From Bacillota bacterium (GTDB lineage Bacteria; Bacillota; Clostridia; Oscillospirales; Acutalibacteraceae), in assembly GCA_023412715.1 (NCBI GenBank), contig JAEZCC010000025.1, forward strand, positions 89,598-153,597: a stretch of 64,000 nt of DNA, in the 5' to 3' direction. The position numbers were made by a program, and so were the translations under genes. The notes under the pieces were generated by a model. It was not told the origin of the DNA. It ran no database searches and saw only the letters and a program-made list of their open reading frames with translations. Positions 16,801 to 24,127 of this stretch are shown in pieces; the stretch's first letter is position 1, and each line of letters opens with the position of its first letter.

Positions 16801-17125
16801 GGCGTTCATCCCGTTCGGCAGGGGCGACCGCCGGCCGGAGCGCATGAGGCTGTTCGCCCTGCTCGAGCTGCTGGGCCTCGCCACCTACGCGGTGGAGGGC
16901 GGAAAAAGCACGGAGATTTTCCTGCGCATCAACGACCCGGAAAAATTCCACGAGCTCGCCGGCGGGACCTACAACAACGCGCTGCTGACCGATATCAACC
17001 GGCGGCATAAGTCCGCCCAGAAAATCATGCTGTATTTCATGCAGAACGATTTTACGAACGAGCAGCGGTGGGACATAATAGAAAACTATTTTCTGGGACG
17101 CGAGATTCTGCCGGAGCAGCGCTGA
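13886..17125 (+). CDS. Large RecQ-like SF2 DEAH-box helicase with unknown flanking domains
   Basis: A 1079-residue protein. Residues 1 to about 310 match no domain I recognise. The helicase core follows: Walker A TAPTGAGKS (330-338), DEAH (441-444), LCLTATA (motif III), and a C-terminal RecA domain with LVYCPFVSQV, AFGMGVDVRDIRNV and QEIGRAARLE near 640, the RecQ-type motif VI. From about 700 to 1079 there is a long C-terminal region without a clear RQC or HRDC domain. It probably acts on DNA with 3'-5' polarity by family. ATG 13886 has AGGTG upstream; the open frame reaches back to 13850. It is monocistronic and ends at a strong terminator. A role in repair or defence is unproven. Confidence 0.75.
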   Translation: MNFQELFLVRLETLLDHYRKEKCAVFFKGFSKAQNRAILSREDALACEGLLLPDGSLSIPALEAGGGKMADRFPAGGRTFCTGVYEQLIRLFRATPDLQDRCGGRIAVVENNLFPGGFPSAVPAEDARRLYDFFQSDSQDVPEGLGPYLNYYAQAVSLDESRCLLFPLDRCKDEKTEAVPFFPAEAEPQPGGGEYESVAVSSQEFLLRRFDLAQGRLPSPACYVTDPARADSAGFGPYAWILSRLGLPFGTAPREGLRPPQQDASAGKLLPLLKRHWGSGAEFRELRFYRDPEHSSETVPLSQGELIARIVRECDAALAGKKDFHNIFITAPTGAGKSLLFQLPALYLAESRPGLPLGAVTVVITPLIALMKDQVAQLEQERGVTCATFINSTITFEEREARIRAIREGKKSIVYLAPELLISTPLEAITGGRPVGLFVVDEAHIVTSWGKDFRADYWYLGDFLARLKREGRWFPVLCLTATAVYGGPEDIVHETVESLSLENPTIFLGGVRRSNIRFEIRHPDPAGAAGSVERFKIDQAVRAIRSFVERGEKTLVYCPFVSQVDDIYNSLEADVRAKVKKYYGTLDKNAREDAQNSFRSGGCTVMVCTKAFGMGVDVRDIRNVYHFAPTGSLADYVQEIGRAARLETERGVACADFLPGDIRYIRTLYGISEMKQYQLREILRKTDGVAQESGKRSLLVSPEAFSYLFSGRDLENKVKNGLLLISKDLFASYGAPVLSVRPQEISPRGYVNVPKAAEEEFVRAYGAYAAPQPDRTKRILPSKNRRYESDTTVINSGSIYGLDLGGIWQNHFQDISFMQFRHLFFSGELFRFPCGEKLAPRLRLRATYRFPFPEALEKFKAMLLALSDIFRGYKNAKASFSAAEFKKTVREKMGEDFTRFDFSGVILDEFVTDMSQNFSFRSSSDRLKFVAARKAPSGDLSYRVLNSGYIAMPERFLQLASQCVPDDGGVFQAFIPFGRGDRRPERMRLFALLELLGLATYAVEGGKSTEIFLRINDPEKFHELAGGTYNNALLTDINRRHKSAQKIMLYFMQNDFTNEQRWDIIENYFLGREILPEQR

Positions 17126-17164
17126 AACGCGCTTCCAGCCGCGCGCCGCCGCAGAAGACCGCAA

Positions 17165-17200
17165 GAAAGGGCTGCGCCGCTACTGCGGCGCAGCCCTTTC
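17165..17200. terminator. Bidirectional intrinsic terminator between helicase and SASP genes
   Basis: A perfect 16-bp stem (17165-17180 with 17185-17200) has a TACT loop. It lies between convergent genes. Confidence 0.8.
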
Positions 17201-17217
17201 CATTTTGGCGGGAAAGC

Positions 17218-17403
17218 TTAGCGCATGCCTTCCTCGTACTTTTTGATCATGTTTTTGACCATCTGGCCGCCGACGGAGCCGTTCTCCTTGGAAGTAAGGT
17301 CACCGTTGTAACCCTGCTTCAGGTTGACGCCGACTTCAGAGGCAGCTTCCATCTTAAACTTATCCAAAGCCGCACGAGCTTCAGGAACAACATTTTTAGC
17401 CAT
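17218..17403 (-). CDS. Alpha/beta-type small acid-soluble spore protein
   Basis: A 61-residue DNA-binding spore protein: KFKMEAASEVGV contains the GPR protease cleavage region, and GYNGDLTSKENGSVGGQMVKNMI is the conserved DNA-binding C-terminal box. It coats forespore DNA and protects it from UV and heat. ATG 17403 is chosen with GAGGAG upstream; a four-codon extension is open but not expected. Expression should be sigma-G dependent; the upstream CACAATA resembles a sigma-G -10 but no good -35 is seen. Confidence 0.9.
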   Translation of the reverse strand: MAKNVVPEARAALDKFKMEAASEVGVNLKQGYNGDLTSKENGSVGGQMVKNMIKKYEEGMR

Positions 17404-17513
17404 TCTAGAAAACACTCCTCATCAAAAATCTGTTTTACCGCGTTTGCTTTACTATTGTGCGTTGGGAGCGTTCAATTATGACTGTTTCTATTTTCCAGAG
17501 CGTATGTAAATTT

Positions 17514-18314
17514 TTACTTTGAATTTGAGGGATTTGAAGAAGAGACCTTGCCGGCCGCGGAGATCTGCATGCCGTTCGAGTCGATGGTGTAGTTGTCACG
17601 CAGGATAAGCTGCGAAACCGGCACAATCTGATATCCCTGCGCCTGAAGCGTCTTCAGGACCGTGGGCAGCGCGGCGGGCGTGTTCAGAGCGCCGTTGTGG
17701 AACAGCACGATGGAGCCGGGCTTTACCGAGGATACGACGCGGTTGATGATCTGCTGCGGGGTCGGGTTCTTCCAGTCGAGGGAATCGACGTCCCACTGGA
17801 TGGGATACATTTTCAGGCCCTTGACGGTGCCGACGACAGCGTTGTTATATTCGCCGTAAGGCGGGCGGAACAGGACGGGGGCCGTGCCCGTGACGGATTT
17901 GATCTTTTCGTTGCAGGCGGTAATCTGGTCCATAATCTGCTGCTGCGACAGCTTCGACATATGCGGGTGCGTGTCGGAGTGGTTGCAGACCTCATGCCCG
18001 GCGGCCACAAGCGCCTTGACCGACTCCGGATATTTGTCCACCCAGGCGCCCACCACAAAGAAGGTGGACTTTACATTATATTGCCTGAGGATGTCTATCA
18101 GCGACTGGGTCTGTTCGTTCCCCCACGCGGCGTCGAAAGAAATCGCGATCTTCTTTTCTTCGGTCTGCACCCGGTAGATGGGCAGGTCGCGCGCCTTCGC
18201 CGAGGCCTGCACCGCCTGCGCCCCCCGCACGCACGCCGCGACGGCAAGGACCGCCACCAGGATGAAAATCAGAAACGCCAGCGTCTTCTTTCTTGTGACC
18301 GTAACACTAAACAT
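17514..18314 (-). CDS. pdaB: Sporulation polysaccharide deacetylase, PdaB family
   Basis: A 266-residue protein with an N-terminal membrane anchor or signal (TLAFLIFILVAVLAVAACV) and a NodB-type deacetylase domain. Motifs: ISFDAAWGNE (motif 1, with FDA as in PdaB rather than FDD), HSDTHPHM (metal-binding His pair), RPPYGEYN, WDVDSLDW and VLFHNGA. PdaB is needed for spore stability, presumably acting on cortex glycan in the intermembrane space. The ribosome site AAGGGG lies 9 nt before ATG 18314. Confidence 0.9.
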   Translation of the reverse strand: MFSVTVTRKKTLAFLIFILVAVLAVAACVRGAQAVQASAKARDLPIYRVQTEEKKIAISFDAAWGNEQTQSLIDILRQYNVKSTFFVVGAWVDKYPESVKALVAAGHEVCNHSDTHPHMSKLSQQQIMDQITACNEKIKSVTGTAPVLFRPPYGEYNNAVVGTVKGLKMYPIQWDVDSLDWKNPTPQQIINRVVSSVKPGSIVLFHNGALNTPAALPTVLKTLQAQGYQIVPVSQLILRDNYTIDSNGMQISAAGKVSSSNPSNSK

Positions 18315-18388
18315 GCACCATTTCCCCTTTCACACAAATATATGCGTGAAAAGTGGTTTCTATCGCGCGCGGAGACGAAACAACGCAG

Positions 18389-18422
18389 CGGGCCCCGGGC
18401 GAAAATTTCGTCCGGGGCCCGT
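18389..18422 (-). terminator. GC-rich hairpin terminator candidate after the YvlD-like gene
   Basis: A stem CGGGCCCCGG/CCGGGGCCCG (from 18389 to 18422) lies directly after the stop at 18428. There is no long T run, so it is a weak call. Confidence 0.45.
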
Positions 18423-18427
18423 GCGCG

Positions 18428-18850
18428 TCACATGACCCGGGTTGGGAAAATCGCATCCAGAATCCCGATGGCCACGGCGCCGAGAATGGCGCCGAGAATC
18501 GTCACGTTCATGTTCGGCACAAGGAACTGGGCAAGGTACAGAATCACAGCCGAAAGCGCAAATCCCTTGAGACCTTTGCCGAAGGGCTTCGCGTCGGTCT
18601 TCATCAGCTTTTCCACCAGAAAATCAAGCAGACTGATGACGACGGCGGCTATCAGGAACGACCACATCCCGGTAATGGAAAAGCCGGGAGTGAAAAAAGA
18701 AACGATAAACAGAATGATCGCCGTCAAAACGAACCGGACCACCCAATGCAGGAACGAGCCGCCCTTGCTGCCGCCATGCTCGGAATTGTTTTCATTCCCA
18801 TGGCCGAAAGACGAATAATTTGGATCGGTTGAGGGAACCTGATGTTCCAA
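18428..18850 (-). CDS. Phage-holin-IV-like membrane protein (YvlD type)
   Basis: A 140-residue protein: a polar Ser/Asn/Gly-rich N-terminal 30 residues, then four hydrophobic segments including LTAIILFIVSFFTPGFSI, SFLIAAVVISLLDFLVEKL, LSAVILYLAQFLVPNM and VTILGAILGAVAIGILDAIF. The LLDFLVEK and GAILGAVAIGILD pattern fits PF04020-like proteins. There is no phage context, so a housekeeping envelope function as for YvlD is more likely than lysis. Confidence 0.7.
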   Translation of the reverse strand: MEHQVPSTDPNYSSFGHGNENNSEHGGSKGGSFLHWVVRFVLTAIILFIVSFFTPGFSITGMWSFLIAAVVISLLDFLVEKLMKTDAKPFGKGLKGFALSAVILYLAQFLVPNMNVTILGAILGAVAIGILDAIFPTRVM

Positions 18851-18944
18851 GAGGCATACCTCCTTATTTTTTCATTCTAAGAATTTAAGATAAAGAGTGC
18901 CCACATTGCTTTTTCCCGTTCCTTTCGGTTTTATCCTCCCGGCC

Positions 18945-18980
18945 ATAAAAAATCCGCGGGGACCGCCGCGGATTTTTTAT
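18945..18980. terminator. Bidirectional intrinsic terminator
   Basis: A perfect 15-bp stem (18945-18959 with 18966-18980) carries six-base A and T runs at its ends. On the minus strand it ends the DUF3298 gene. Confidence 0.85.
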
Positions 18981-18993
18981 GATTGTTTTTTCG

Positions 18994-19677
18994 TCAGGAA
19001 CACCGCCGGCAGCAAGGCGCGGCCCCGTACGGGACGACAAAGATGATAATCCCCGCGGCATAGGGCGCGATTTCGTACTGCTGAAAATACACCGCGGCCC
19101 CGTCCGGCGTAAGATAAAAATGCTGCGGGTCAAAAGAACGGCGGATAAGATTGCGGTAATCGTCGAAATAAATGCCGGGGTTCTGCTGCATGTTGAGGTC
19201 CGCCTGCCGGATGATTTCCGCAAGAACGGTTTCCCTGTAATCTTCGCCGGGGCAGAAAAAAGCGGAAAGCGGCACCCGGCAGCCCGTTTCAAGGCTCCAC
19301 GTGTCGGAATCCCGCACGGTCAGGCCGTGCGCGCCGCCGGTGTACTCGTACCGGTCGCGGAAAACGCTGAAATGGCAGTCCCGGTTATACGAAACATTGT
19401 AATCCAGTCCCGCCCCGAACATCCGGAACGGAAAATCCTGCCCCTGCGACTCGAGGTATTCCTTGATCGCCTGGCAGTACAGCCTGCCCGAAACGTCGCG
19501 GCAAAAATTTTCGGTCTGCGCGCAGACGCACCGGTTGATTCTGTTCTGCGCGGCTTCGTTTCCGGCAAGGACTGCTTCCGGATAACTGACGGTCGCGGAA
19601 ACCATTTGAACGTCGTCATAAAAAAGATCGCATTTCTGCCGGTGCATATGCACTTCGGCGCTGACGGAGCGATTCAT
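18994..19677 (-). CDS. DUF3298/RsiV-like domain protein
   Basis: A 227-residue protein resembling the extracellular DUF4163-DUF3298 region of RsiV: VSYPEAVLAGNEAAQNRINR, RDRYEYTGGAHGLTVRDSDTWSLETG, FYLTPDGAAVYFQQYEIAPYAAG and a final VVPY. The YTGGAHG and YEIAPYAAG motifs are diagnostic. No membrane segment or anti-sigma part is present, and no ECF sigma gene is adjacent, so it is a stand-alone version of unknown role. ATG 19677 follows GGAGGGG. The C-terminus ends CCRRCS. Confidence 0.75.
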   Translation of the reverse strand: MNRSVSAEVHMHRQKCDLFYDDVQMVSATVSYPEAVLAGNEAAQNRINRCVCAQTENFCRDVSGRLYCQAIKEYLESQGQDFPFRMFGAGLDYNVSYNRDCHFSVFRDRYEYTGGAHGLTVRDSDTWSLETGCRVPLSAFFCPGEDYRETVLAEIIRQADLNMQQNPGIYFDDYRNLIRRSFDPQHFYLTPDGAAVYFQQYEIAPYAAGIIIFVVPYGAAPCCRRCS

Positions 19678-19732
19678 TCTACATCCCCTCCGGGCTATTT
19701 TATGCCGTATGGGGAAAATCGGCTCCGCATGG

Positions 19733-19760
19733 AAAAGCGCCGGAAACGGATTCCGGCGCT
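19733..19760 (-). terminator. Intrinsic terminator of trxA
   Basis: A 10-bp stem (19736-19745 with 19751-19760) is followed on the minus strand by a short T run. Confidence 0.7.
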
Positions 19761-19787
19761 CTTATCTGGAACGGCGGGCCGCCGCTC

Positions 19788-20099
19788 TCAGTCGAGCATA
19801 GAGAGAATGTCCTGCTTGCTTTTGACGCCGACGGATGTCTGGGCCGGCTCGCCGTTTTTGAAGACCATCAGGGTCGGGATGCTCATGACGTTATAACGGG
19901 ACGCCAGGTCGGGCTGTTCGTCGACATTGATTTTGCCGACCTTATACCTTCCCTCGGACTCGTTCCCAATTTCGTCCACAATGGGGGAAACCATGCGGCA
20001 CGGGCCGCACCAGCTGGCCCAGAAATCGACCAGGACCGGTTTATTGGAACCTAAAACCGTAGAATCAAAATTTTCAGAAGTCACTGTCACTACCGCCAT
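19788..20099 (-). CDS. trxA: Thioredoxin
   Basis: A 103-residue thioredoxin with active site WCGPC (in VDFWASWCGPCRMV) and the cis-Pro loop SIPTLMVF. It reduces protein disulfides in the cytoplasm. ATG 20099 is chosen because AAAGGAAG lies 8 nt upstream and the fold begins there; the longer open frame has no homology. Confidence 0.95.
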   Translation of the reverse strand: MAVVTVTSENFDSTVLGSNKPVLVDFWASWCGPCRMVSPIVDEIGNESEGRYKVGKINVDEQPDLASRYNVMSIPTLMVFKNGEPAQTSVGVKSKQDILSMLD

Positions 20100-20211
20100 C
20101 GTATCTGCTTCCTTTCCAATATCTATTTTCATGGCTTTATTATACCCCCGGCAGAAGCATTTGTATGTGACAAAATCACAAAAGTTTTTATTTTTGCAAC
20201 TCGACGGAATC

Positions 20212-20240
20212 TTGACAAATCCGCCCCTGCGCGCTATAGT
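20212..20240 (+). promoter_or_regulatory. Sigma-A promoter of the TrmB regulator-lysA operon
   Basis: TTGACA (20212-20217), 17-bp spacer, TATAGT (20235-20240). The -10 overlaps the start of the inverted repeat at 20239. Confidence 0.85.
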
Positions 20241-20258
20241 ATTTCTAAATTGAAACAC
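20239..20258. promoter_or_regulatory. Candidate operator: inverted repeat at the transcription start
   Basis: GTATTTC-TAAATT-GAAACAC is an imperfect dyad (7-bp arms, one mismatch) directly at the -10/+1 region of the regulator promoter. It is well placed for autorepression by the TrmB-type regulator encoded at 20281. Confidence 0.5.
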
Positions 20259-20280
20259 TACAGGAAACGGAGATGATGCG

Positions 20281-20976
20281 ATGGACGCCGTCGGCCTGCT
20301 GATGCGCTTCGGCCTCACCAACCAGGAGGCCCGTATTTACTGCGCGCTCTGCGCGGAAGGGGAACTGACCGGCTACGAGGTGGCCAAGCTGACGGGGATT
20401 TCGCGCTCCAACATCTACACGGCGCTTGCCGGACTTGTGGAAAAGGGCGCCGCCTGCCTTTCGGAAGGCACGGCGTCGCGCTACGCCGCCGTGTCCGCCG
20501 ACGAGTTCTGCGCCAATAAAATCGAAGCGCTCCAGAGCTGCCGGGCGGAGCTTGCGAAAGCGCTGCCGCAGCGCGTGGAAAACGCGGGCGGCTATCTGAC
20601 CATCGCCGGCGAAGCGAATATCCTCGACAAAATGCGCACCATGATTGCCGGTTCCCGCAAGCGGGTCTACGCCTCCGTGTCGGCCCAGATCATGCAGCGC
20701 ATCGAGCGGCCGCTTCTGGAAGCGGTGTCCCGCGGACTGAAGGTCGTGCTGATTACGGAAAAGCCGTTCCGCCTGGACGGCGCCGTGGTCTATTACAGCG
20801 AAAAAAAGCGCCTTCAGATCCGGCTGATTGTGGACTCCTCCTGCGTGCTGACCGGCGACATCGACGACGGGGAATACTCCACCTGTCTGTACTCCATGAA
20901 AAAAAATCTCGTCGACCTGTTCAAGGAAGACCTGAAAAACGAGATCAAACTGATACAACTGACAGAGAGGAAATAG
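20281..20976 (+). CDS. TrmB-family transcriptional regulator
   Basis: A 231-residue regulator: N-terminal winged helix (LLMRFGLTNQEARIYCALCAEGELTGYEVAKLTGISRSNIYTAL) and a C-terminal TrmB-type effector region with IAGEANILDKMRTMIAGSRKRVYASV and a PLD-like fold. It is transcribed with the downstream decarboxylase, 6 nt away, so it probably controls lysine/diaminopimelate metabolism. The effector is unknown. Confidence 0.8.
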   Translation: MDAVGLLMRFGLTNQEARIYCALCAEGELTGYEVAKLTGISRSNIYTALAGLVEKGAACLSEGTASRYAAVSADEFCANKIEALQSCRAELAKALPQRVENAGGYLTIAGEANILDKMRTMIAGSRKRVYASVSAQIMQRIERPLLEAVSRGLKVVLITEKPFRLDGAVVYYSEKKRLQIRLIVDSSCVLTGDIDDGEYSTCLYSMKKNLVDLFKEDLKNEIKLIQLTERK

Positions 20977-20982
20977 CAGACC

Positions 20983-22239
20983 ATGAAGAAACCATTCGTG
21001 ACCCATCAGCAGCTGGAAGCCATTGCACGGAAGTACCCCACGCCGTTTTATCTTTACGACGAGAAGGGCATCCGCGAAAATGCCCGCAGAGTGCGCAGGG
21101 CATTCGCCTGGAACCCCGGCTACCGGGAATATTTCGCCGTCAAGGCGACGCCGAACCCTTATATTCTTTCCATCATGAAAGAGGAGGACTGCGGGGCGGA
21201 CTGCTCTTCCCTGACGGAGCTGATGCTTTCGGACGCGGTCGGCTACCGGGGAAGCGACATCATGTTTTCCTCCAACATGACGCCGGACGCCGATTTTCAG
21301 CTTGCGCGCAAACTGGACGCCGTCATCAACCTCGACGATTTCACCCACATCGACATTCTGGACCGGCTGTGCGGCATTCCGGAAACCATCTGCTGCCGGT
21401 ACAACCCGGGCGGAACCTTCCAGGCCAGCAACCGCATTATGGACAACCCCGGCGACTCGAAATACGGCTTTACGCGGCCGCAGCTGACCGAAGGCTTCCG
21501 GCGGCTGCAGCAGCTCGGCGCAAAGCGGTTCGGCCTGCACGCCTTTTTAGCCAGCAACACCACCGGCAACGAATACTACCCGGTGCTCGCGGGCATCCTG
21601 TTCCAGACCGCGGTGGAACTTCACCGCGAGACCGGGGCGCACATCGCCTTCATCAACCTTTCCGGCGGGGTGGGCGTCCCCTACCGGCCCGAAGAGGAGC
21701 CGGCCGACATTCTGAAAATCGGCCGCATGGTCAAAGAGCAGTACGAAAAAATCCTGGTGCCGGCGGGCATGGGCGACGTCGCCGTCTGCACCGAAATGGG
21801 CCGGTTCATGCTTGCGCCTTACGGGTGCCTCGTTGCGACCGCCCTTCGCGAAAAGCACATCTACAAGGAATACATCGGCCTTGACGCCTGCGCGGCGAAC
21901 CTGATGCGCCCCGCCATGTACGGTGCGTACCACCACATCACGGTCTCCGGCAAAGAGGACTGGCCCTGCGACCACAAATACGACATCACCGGCGGTCTGT
22001 GCGAGAACAACGACAAGTTCGCCATCGACCGCATGCTGCCGAAGATCGACATGGGCGACCTCATCGTCATCCACGATGCGGGCGCGCACGGCCACTCCAT
22101 GGGCTACAACTACAACGGCAAGCTCCGCTCCTCCGAGCTGCTGCTGCACGAAGACGGCTCGGTGCAGCAGATACGCCGCGCGGAAACGCCCGCCGACTAT
22201 TTCGCCACGCTGGACTTTCCCGGCCTGCCGCGGCGGTAA
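20983..22239 (+). CDS. lysA: Diaminopimelate decarboxylase-like PLP enzyme
   Basis: A 418-residue fold-type III decarboxylase. The PLP Lys is in EYFAVKATPNP near residue 55; the HAFLASNTTGNEYY, LSGGVGVPY and ICTEMGRF-like (VCTEMGRFML) stretches are phosphate-binding and active-site regions, and LDACAANLMRPAMYGAYH is the C-terminal substrate motif. The expected reaction is meso-DAP to lysine plus CO2. It differs from standard LysA in spacing, so a related amino acid substrate is possible. AGAGAGG precedes ATG 20983. Confidence 0.8.
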   Translation: MKKPFVTHQQLEAIARKYPTPFYLYDEKGIRENARRVRRAFAWNPGYREYFAVKATPNPYILSIMKEEDCGADCSSLTELMLSDAVGYRGSDIMFSSNMTPDADFQLARKLDAVINLDDFTHIDILDRLCGIPETICCRYNPGGTFQASNRIMDNPGDSKYGFTRPQLTEGFRRLQQLGAKRFGLHAFLASNTTGNEYYPVLAGILFQTAVELHRETGAHIAFINLSGGVGVPYRPEEEPADILKIGRMVKEQYEKILVPAGMGDVAVCTEMGRFMLAPYGCLVATALREKHIYKEYIGLDACAANLMRPAMYGAYHHITVSGKEDWPCDHKYDITGGLCENNDKFAIDRMLPKIDMGDLIVIHDAGAHGHSMGYNYNGKLRSSELLLHEDGSVQQIRRAETPADYFATLDFPGLPRR

Positions 22240-22297
22240 GTAAGATTTGAATTCCGGGCCGCGGCGGACGCGAGTGTCAAAGACATCTCCCAGCGGC

Positions 22298-22326
22298 TCG
22301 ACAAAAGCCCCGGGATATGCTATACT
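22298..22326 (+). promoter_or_regulatory. Sigma-A promoter of the ABC-F leader
   Basis: TCGACA (22298-22303), 17-bp spacer, TATACT (22321-22326). Transcription would start near 22333, giving a leader of about 215 nt before the ABC-F gene. Confidence 0.75.
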
Positions 22327-22357
22327 GAATATCACTTTAAAAGAATCGGGTGAAAAG

Positions 22358-22369
22358 ATGCGCAAGTAA
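22358..22369 (+). CDS. Three-codon leader ORF (Met-Arg-Lys-stop)
   Basis: ATG CGC AAG TAA with GGGTG 7 nt upstream, so it has a plausible ribosome site. It sits 25 nt after the expected transcription start and before the mutually exclusive hairpins of the leader. Very short upstream ORFs of this kind occur in ribosome-mediated attenuators of ABC-F resistance genes, where a drug-stalled ribosome changes leader folding. Function here is inference. Confidence 0.6.
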   Translation: MRK

Positions 22370-22392
22370 TCTGTTTTTTGGCAAAACGGAAC

Positions 22393-22530
22393 GCCCGCCG
22401 GGCCGAATGGCCGGGCTTTGCTCCGCTGCCGGAGAACGGATTTCTGCGCTGAACACGCCGTGGGGGCCCGCGGCGTGTTCTCACCGCGTTGAAGTCTGCC
22501 TGCCGGCATTCCCGGCGGGCAGATTTTTTT
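22393..22530 (+). promoter_or_regulatory. Ribosome-mediated transcription attenuator of the ABC-F gene
   Basis: A terminator (12-bp stem 22495-22506 with 22512-22523, then seven T) ends 20 nt before the ABC-F start. Its 3' arm (22511-22520) is also perfectly complementary over 10 nt to 22393-22402, an antiterminator arm. That arm can otherwise fold locally (22393-22396 with 22413-22416 and GGCC-GAAT-GGCC inside). A third hairpin (22451-22460 with 22471-22480) lies between. This is the layout of an attenuator in which the state of the upstream region decides readthrough. Confidence 0.75.
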
Positions 22531-22549
22531 ATTTGGGAGAGAATGCGCC

Positions 22550-24127
22550 ATGTTGCAGATAAATCATCTTACCGTCACCCACCGAAAAGACAGCCGCGTG
22601 CTGCTGAACGATTTCTCTTTCGCCCTGAACCCGGAGGACCGCGCGGTCCTCATCGGGGAGGAAGGCGACGGAAAGTCCACCCTTCTGAAACTGATTTACG
22701 ACGAGACGCTTGTGGAGGGGTACGCCGATTACACGGGGAAAATCCTCAGGGACGGCCTGCGCCTCGGATACCTCGGGCAGGAGCTGCCGGAGCGGGAATG
22801 CGGCCGGAGCATAGAGGATTTCTGTCTCGGGAGCCCCGCGGGCTCCCTGCCCGGCCCGGCGGAGCTTTCCGACGCCGCGCTCGCGCTCGGCCTGGATCCG
22901 TCCCTTCTGCGCTCCCCGCGGAAAATGGGCACGCTTTCCGGCGGGGAGAAAGTGCGGGTGCAGCTTGCCCGCCTTCTGCTGGAACGCCCGGACGTCCTCC
23001 TTCTGGACGAGCCTTCGAACGACCTGGACCTGACGGCGCTCGGCTGGCTGGAATCCTTTCTCACCACCTGCGGACTGCCGGCGCTGTTCGTCTCGCACGA
23101 CGAAACGCTGATTGAGCGTACAGCGAACGTCGTCATCCATCTGGAGCAGCTCCGGCGCAAAACGCTGCCGCGGTGGACAGTGGCCCGCATGCCTTACCGC
23201 CGGTACGCGGAGGATCGCCTCGCGCGGTTTTCCCGCCAGGAGCAGGCCGCCCGCAAGGAAGAGGCCGAATACCGCCGGCAGCAGAAAAAATTCCAGCAGA
23301 TTCAGTCGAAGGTCGAGTACCGGCAGGCGACCGTTTCGCGCCAGGACCCGCATAGCGGGCAACTGCTGAAGAAAAAGATGAAAGCCGTGAAGTCCATGGG
23401 GCGGCGGCTGGAGCGCGAGCACGCGGACAGCATGCAGATGCCGGATTTTGAGGATTCCATCCTGATCCGTTTCCCGGAAGACGTTTCCATCCCGAACGGC
23501 AAGACCGTGCTGGATTTTCAGCTGGACGAACTTGCCGCGCAGGGGCGCGTCCTCGCCAAAAACATTCTTCTGCGGGTGACCGGGCCGGAAAAAATCTGCA
23601 TCATCGGGCCAAACGGCATGGGCAAGACGACCCTTCTGCGCAGCATTGCGCAAGCCATGCGGGAGCGCCGCGACGTCCGCGCCGGCTATATGCCGCAGAA
23701 CTACGCGGAACTGCTGGGCGGCGGCGTCACGCCCGTGGAATTTCTTGCCGAAACCGGCAGCCGGGAGGAAATCTCGTCCATCCGCACCTTCCTCGGCAGC
23801 ATGAAATACACCGCGGACGAAATGACGCACCCGGCCGGCGAGCTTTCCGGCGGGCAGAAGGCGAAGCTGCTGTTCCTGCGGATGATTCTGCAGCGGTGCG
23901 ACGTCCTGCTGCTGGACGAACCGACGCGCAATTTCTCGCCGCTTTCCGGCCCGGTGATCCGGGACGCGCTCAAATCGTTCGGCGGCGCAATCATCAGCGT
24001 CTCGCACGACCGCAAATATATCGCCGAGGTCTGCGGCAGGGTGTACCGCCTGACGGCGGACGGCCTCCAGACGGCAGGGCCCGCGGCGGACGACGGCACG
24101 CCGAAAAAGGGCGGCCTCAGCGAATGA
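22550..24127 (+). CDS. ABC-F family ribosome-protection-type ATPase
   Basis: A 525-residue protein with two ABC domains and no membrane segments. First domain: Walker A GEEGDGKST (36-44), signature LSGGEKVRVQLARLL, LLLDEPSNDLDL. Linker: a long charged Arg/Lys/Gln helix region (FSRQEQAARKEEAEYRRQQ), the part that reaches the ribosomal P-site region. Second domain: GPNGMGKTT, LSGGQKAKLLFLRM and LLLDEPTRNFSPLSGP, the variant in place of DEPTNHLD seen in some clostridial antibiotic-resistance ABC-F proteins. With the attenuator upstream, a role against 50S-targeting drugs (lincosamides, pleuromutilins, streptogramin A) is likely. GGGAGAG precedes ATG 22550. Confidence 0.85.
   Translation: MLQINHLTVTHRKDSRVLLNDFSFALNPEDRAVLIGEEGDGKSTLLKLIYDETLVEGYADYTGKILRDGLRLGYLGQELPERECGRSIEDFCLGSPAGSLPGPAELSDAALALGLDPSLLRSPRKMGTLSGGEKVRVQLARLLLERPDVLLLDEPSNDLDLTALGWLESFLTTCGLPALFVSHDETLIERTANVVIHLEQLRRKTLPRWTVARMPYRRYAEDRLARFSRQEQAARKEEAEYRRQQKKFQQIQSKVEYRQATVSRQDPHSGQLLKKKMKAVKSMGRRLEREHADSMQMPDFEDSILIRFPEDVSIPNGKTVLDFQLDELAAQGRVLAKNILLRVTGPEKICIIGPNGMGKTTLLRSIAQAMRERRDVRAGYMPQNYAELLGGGVTPVEFLAETGSREEISSIRTFLGSMKYTADEMTHPAGELSGGQKAKLLFLRMILQRCDVLLLDEPTRNFSPLSGPVIRDALKSFGGAIISVSHDRKYIAEVCGRVYRLTADGLQTAGPAADDGTPKKGGLSE

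Noticed and set aside
18428..18850. Prophage remnant suggested by the holin-like protein
   Set aside because: No other phage gene is nearby; the protein fits the chromosomal YvlD-like group.
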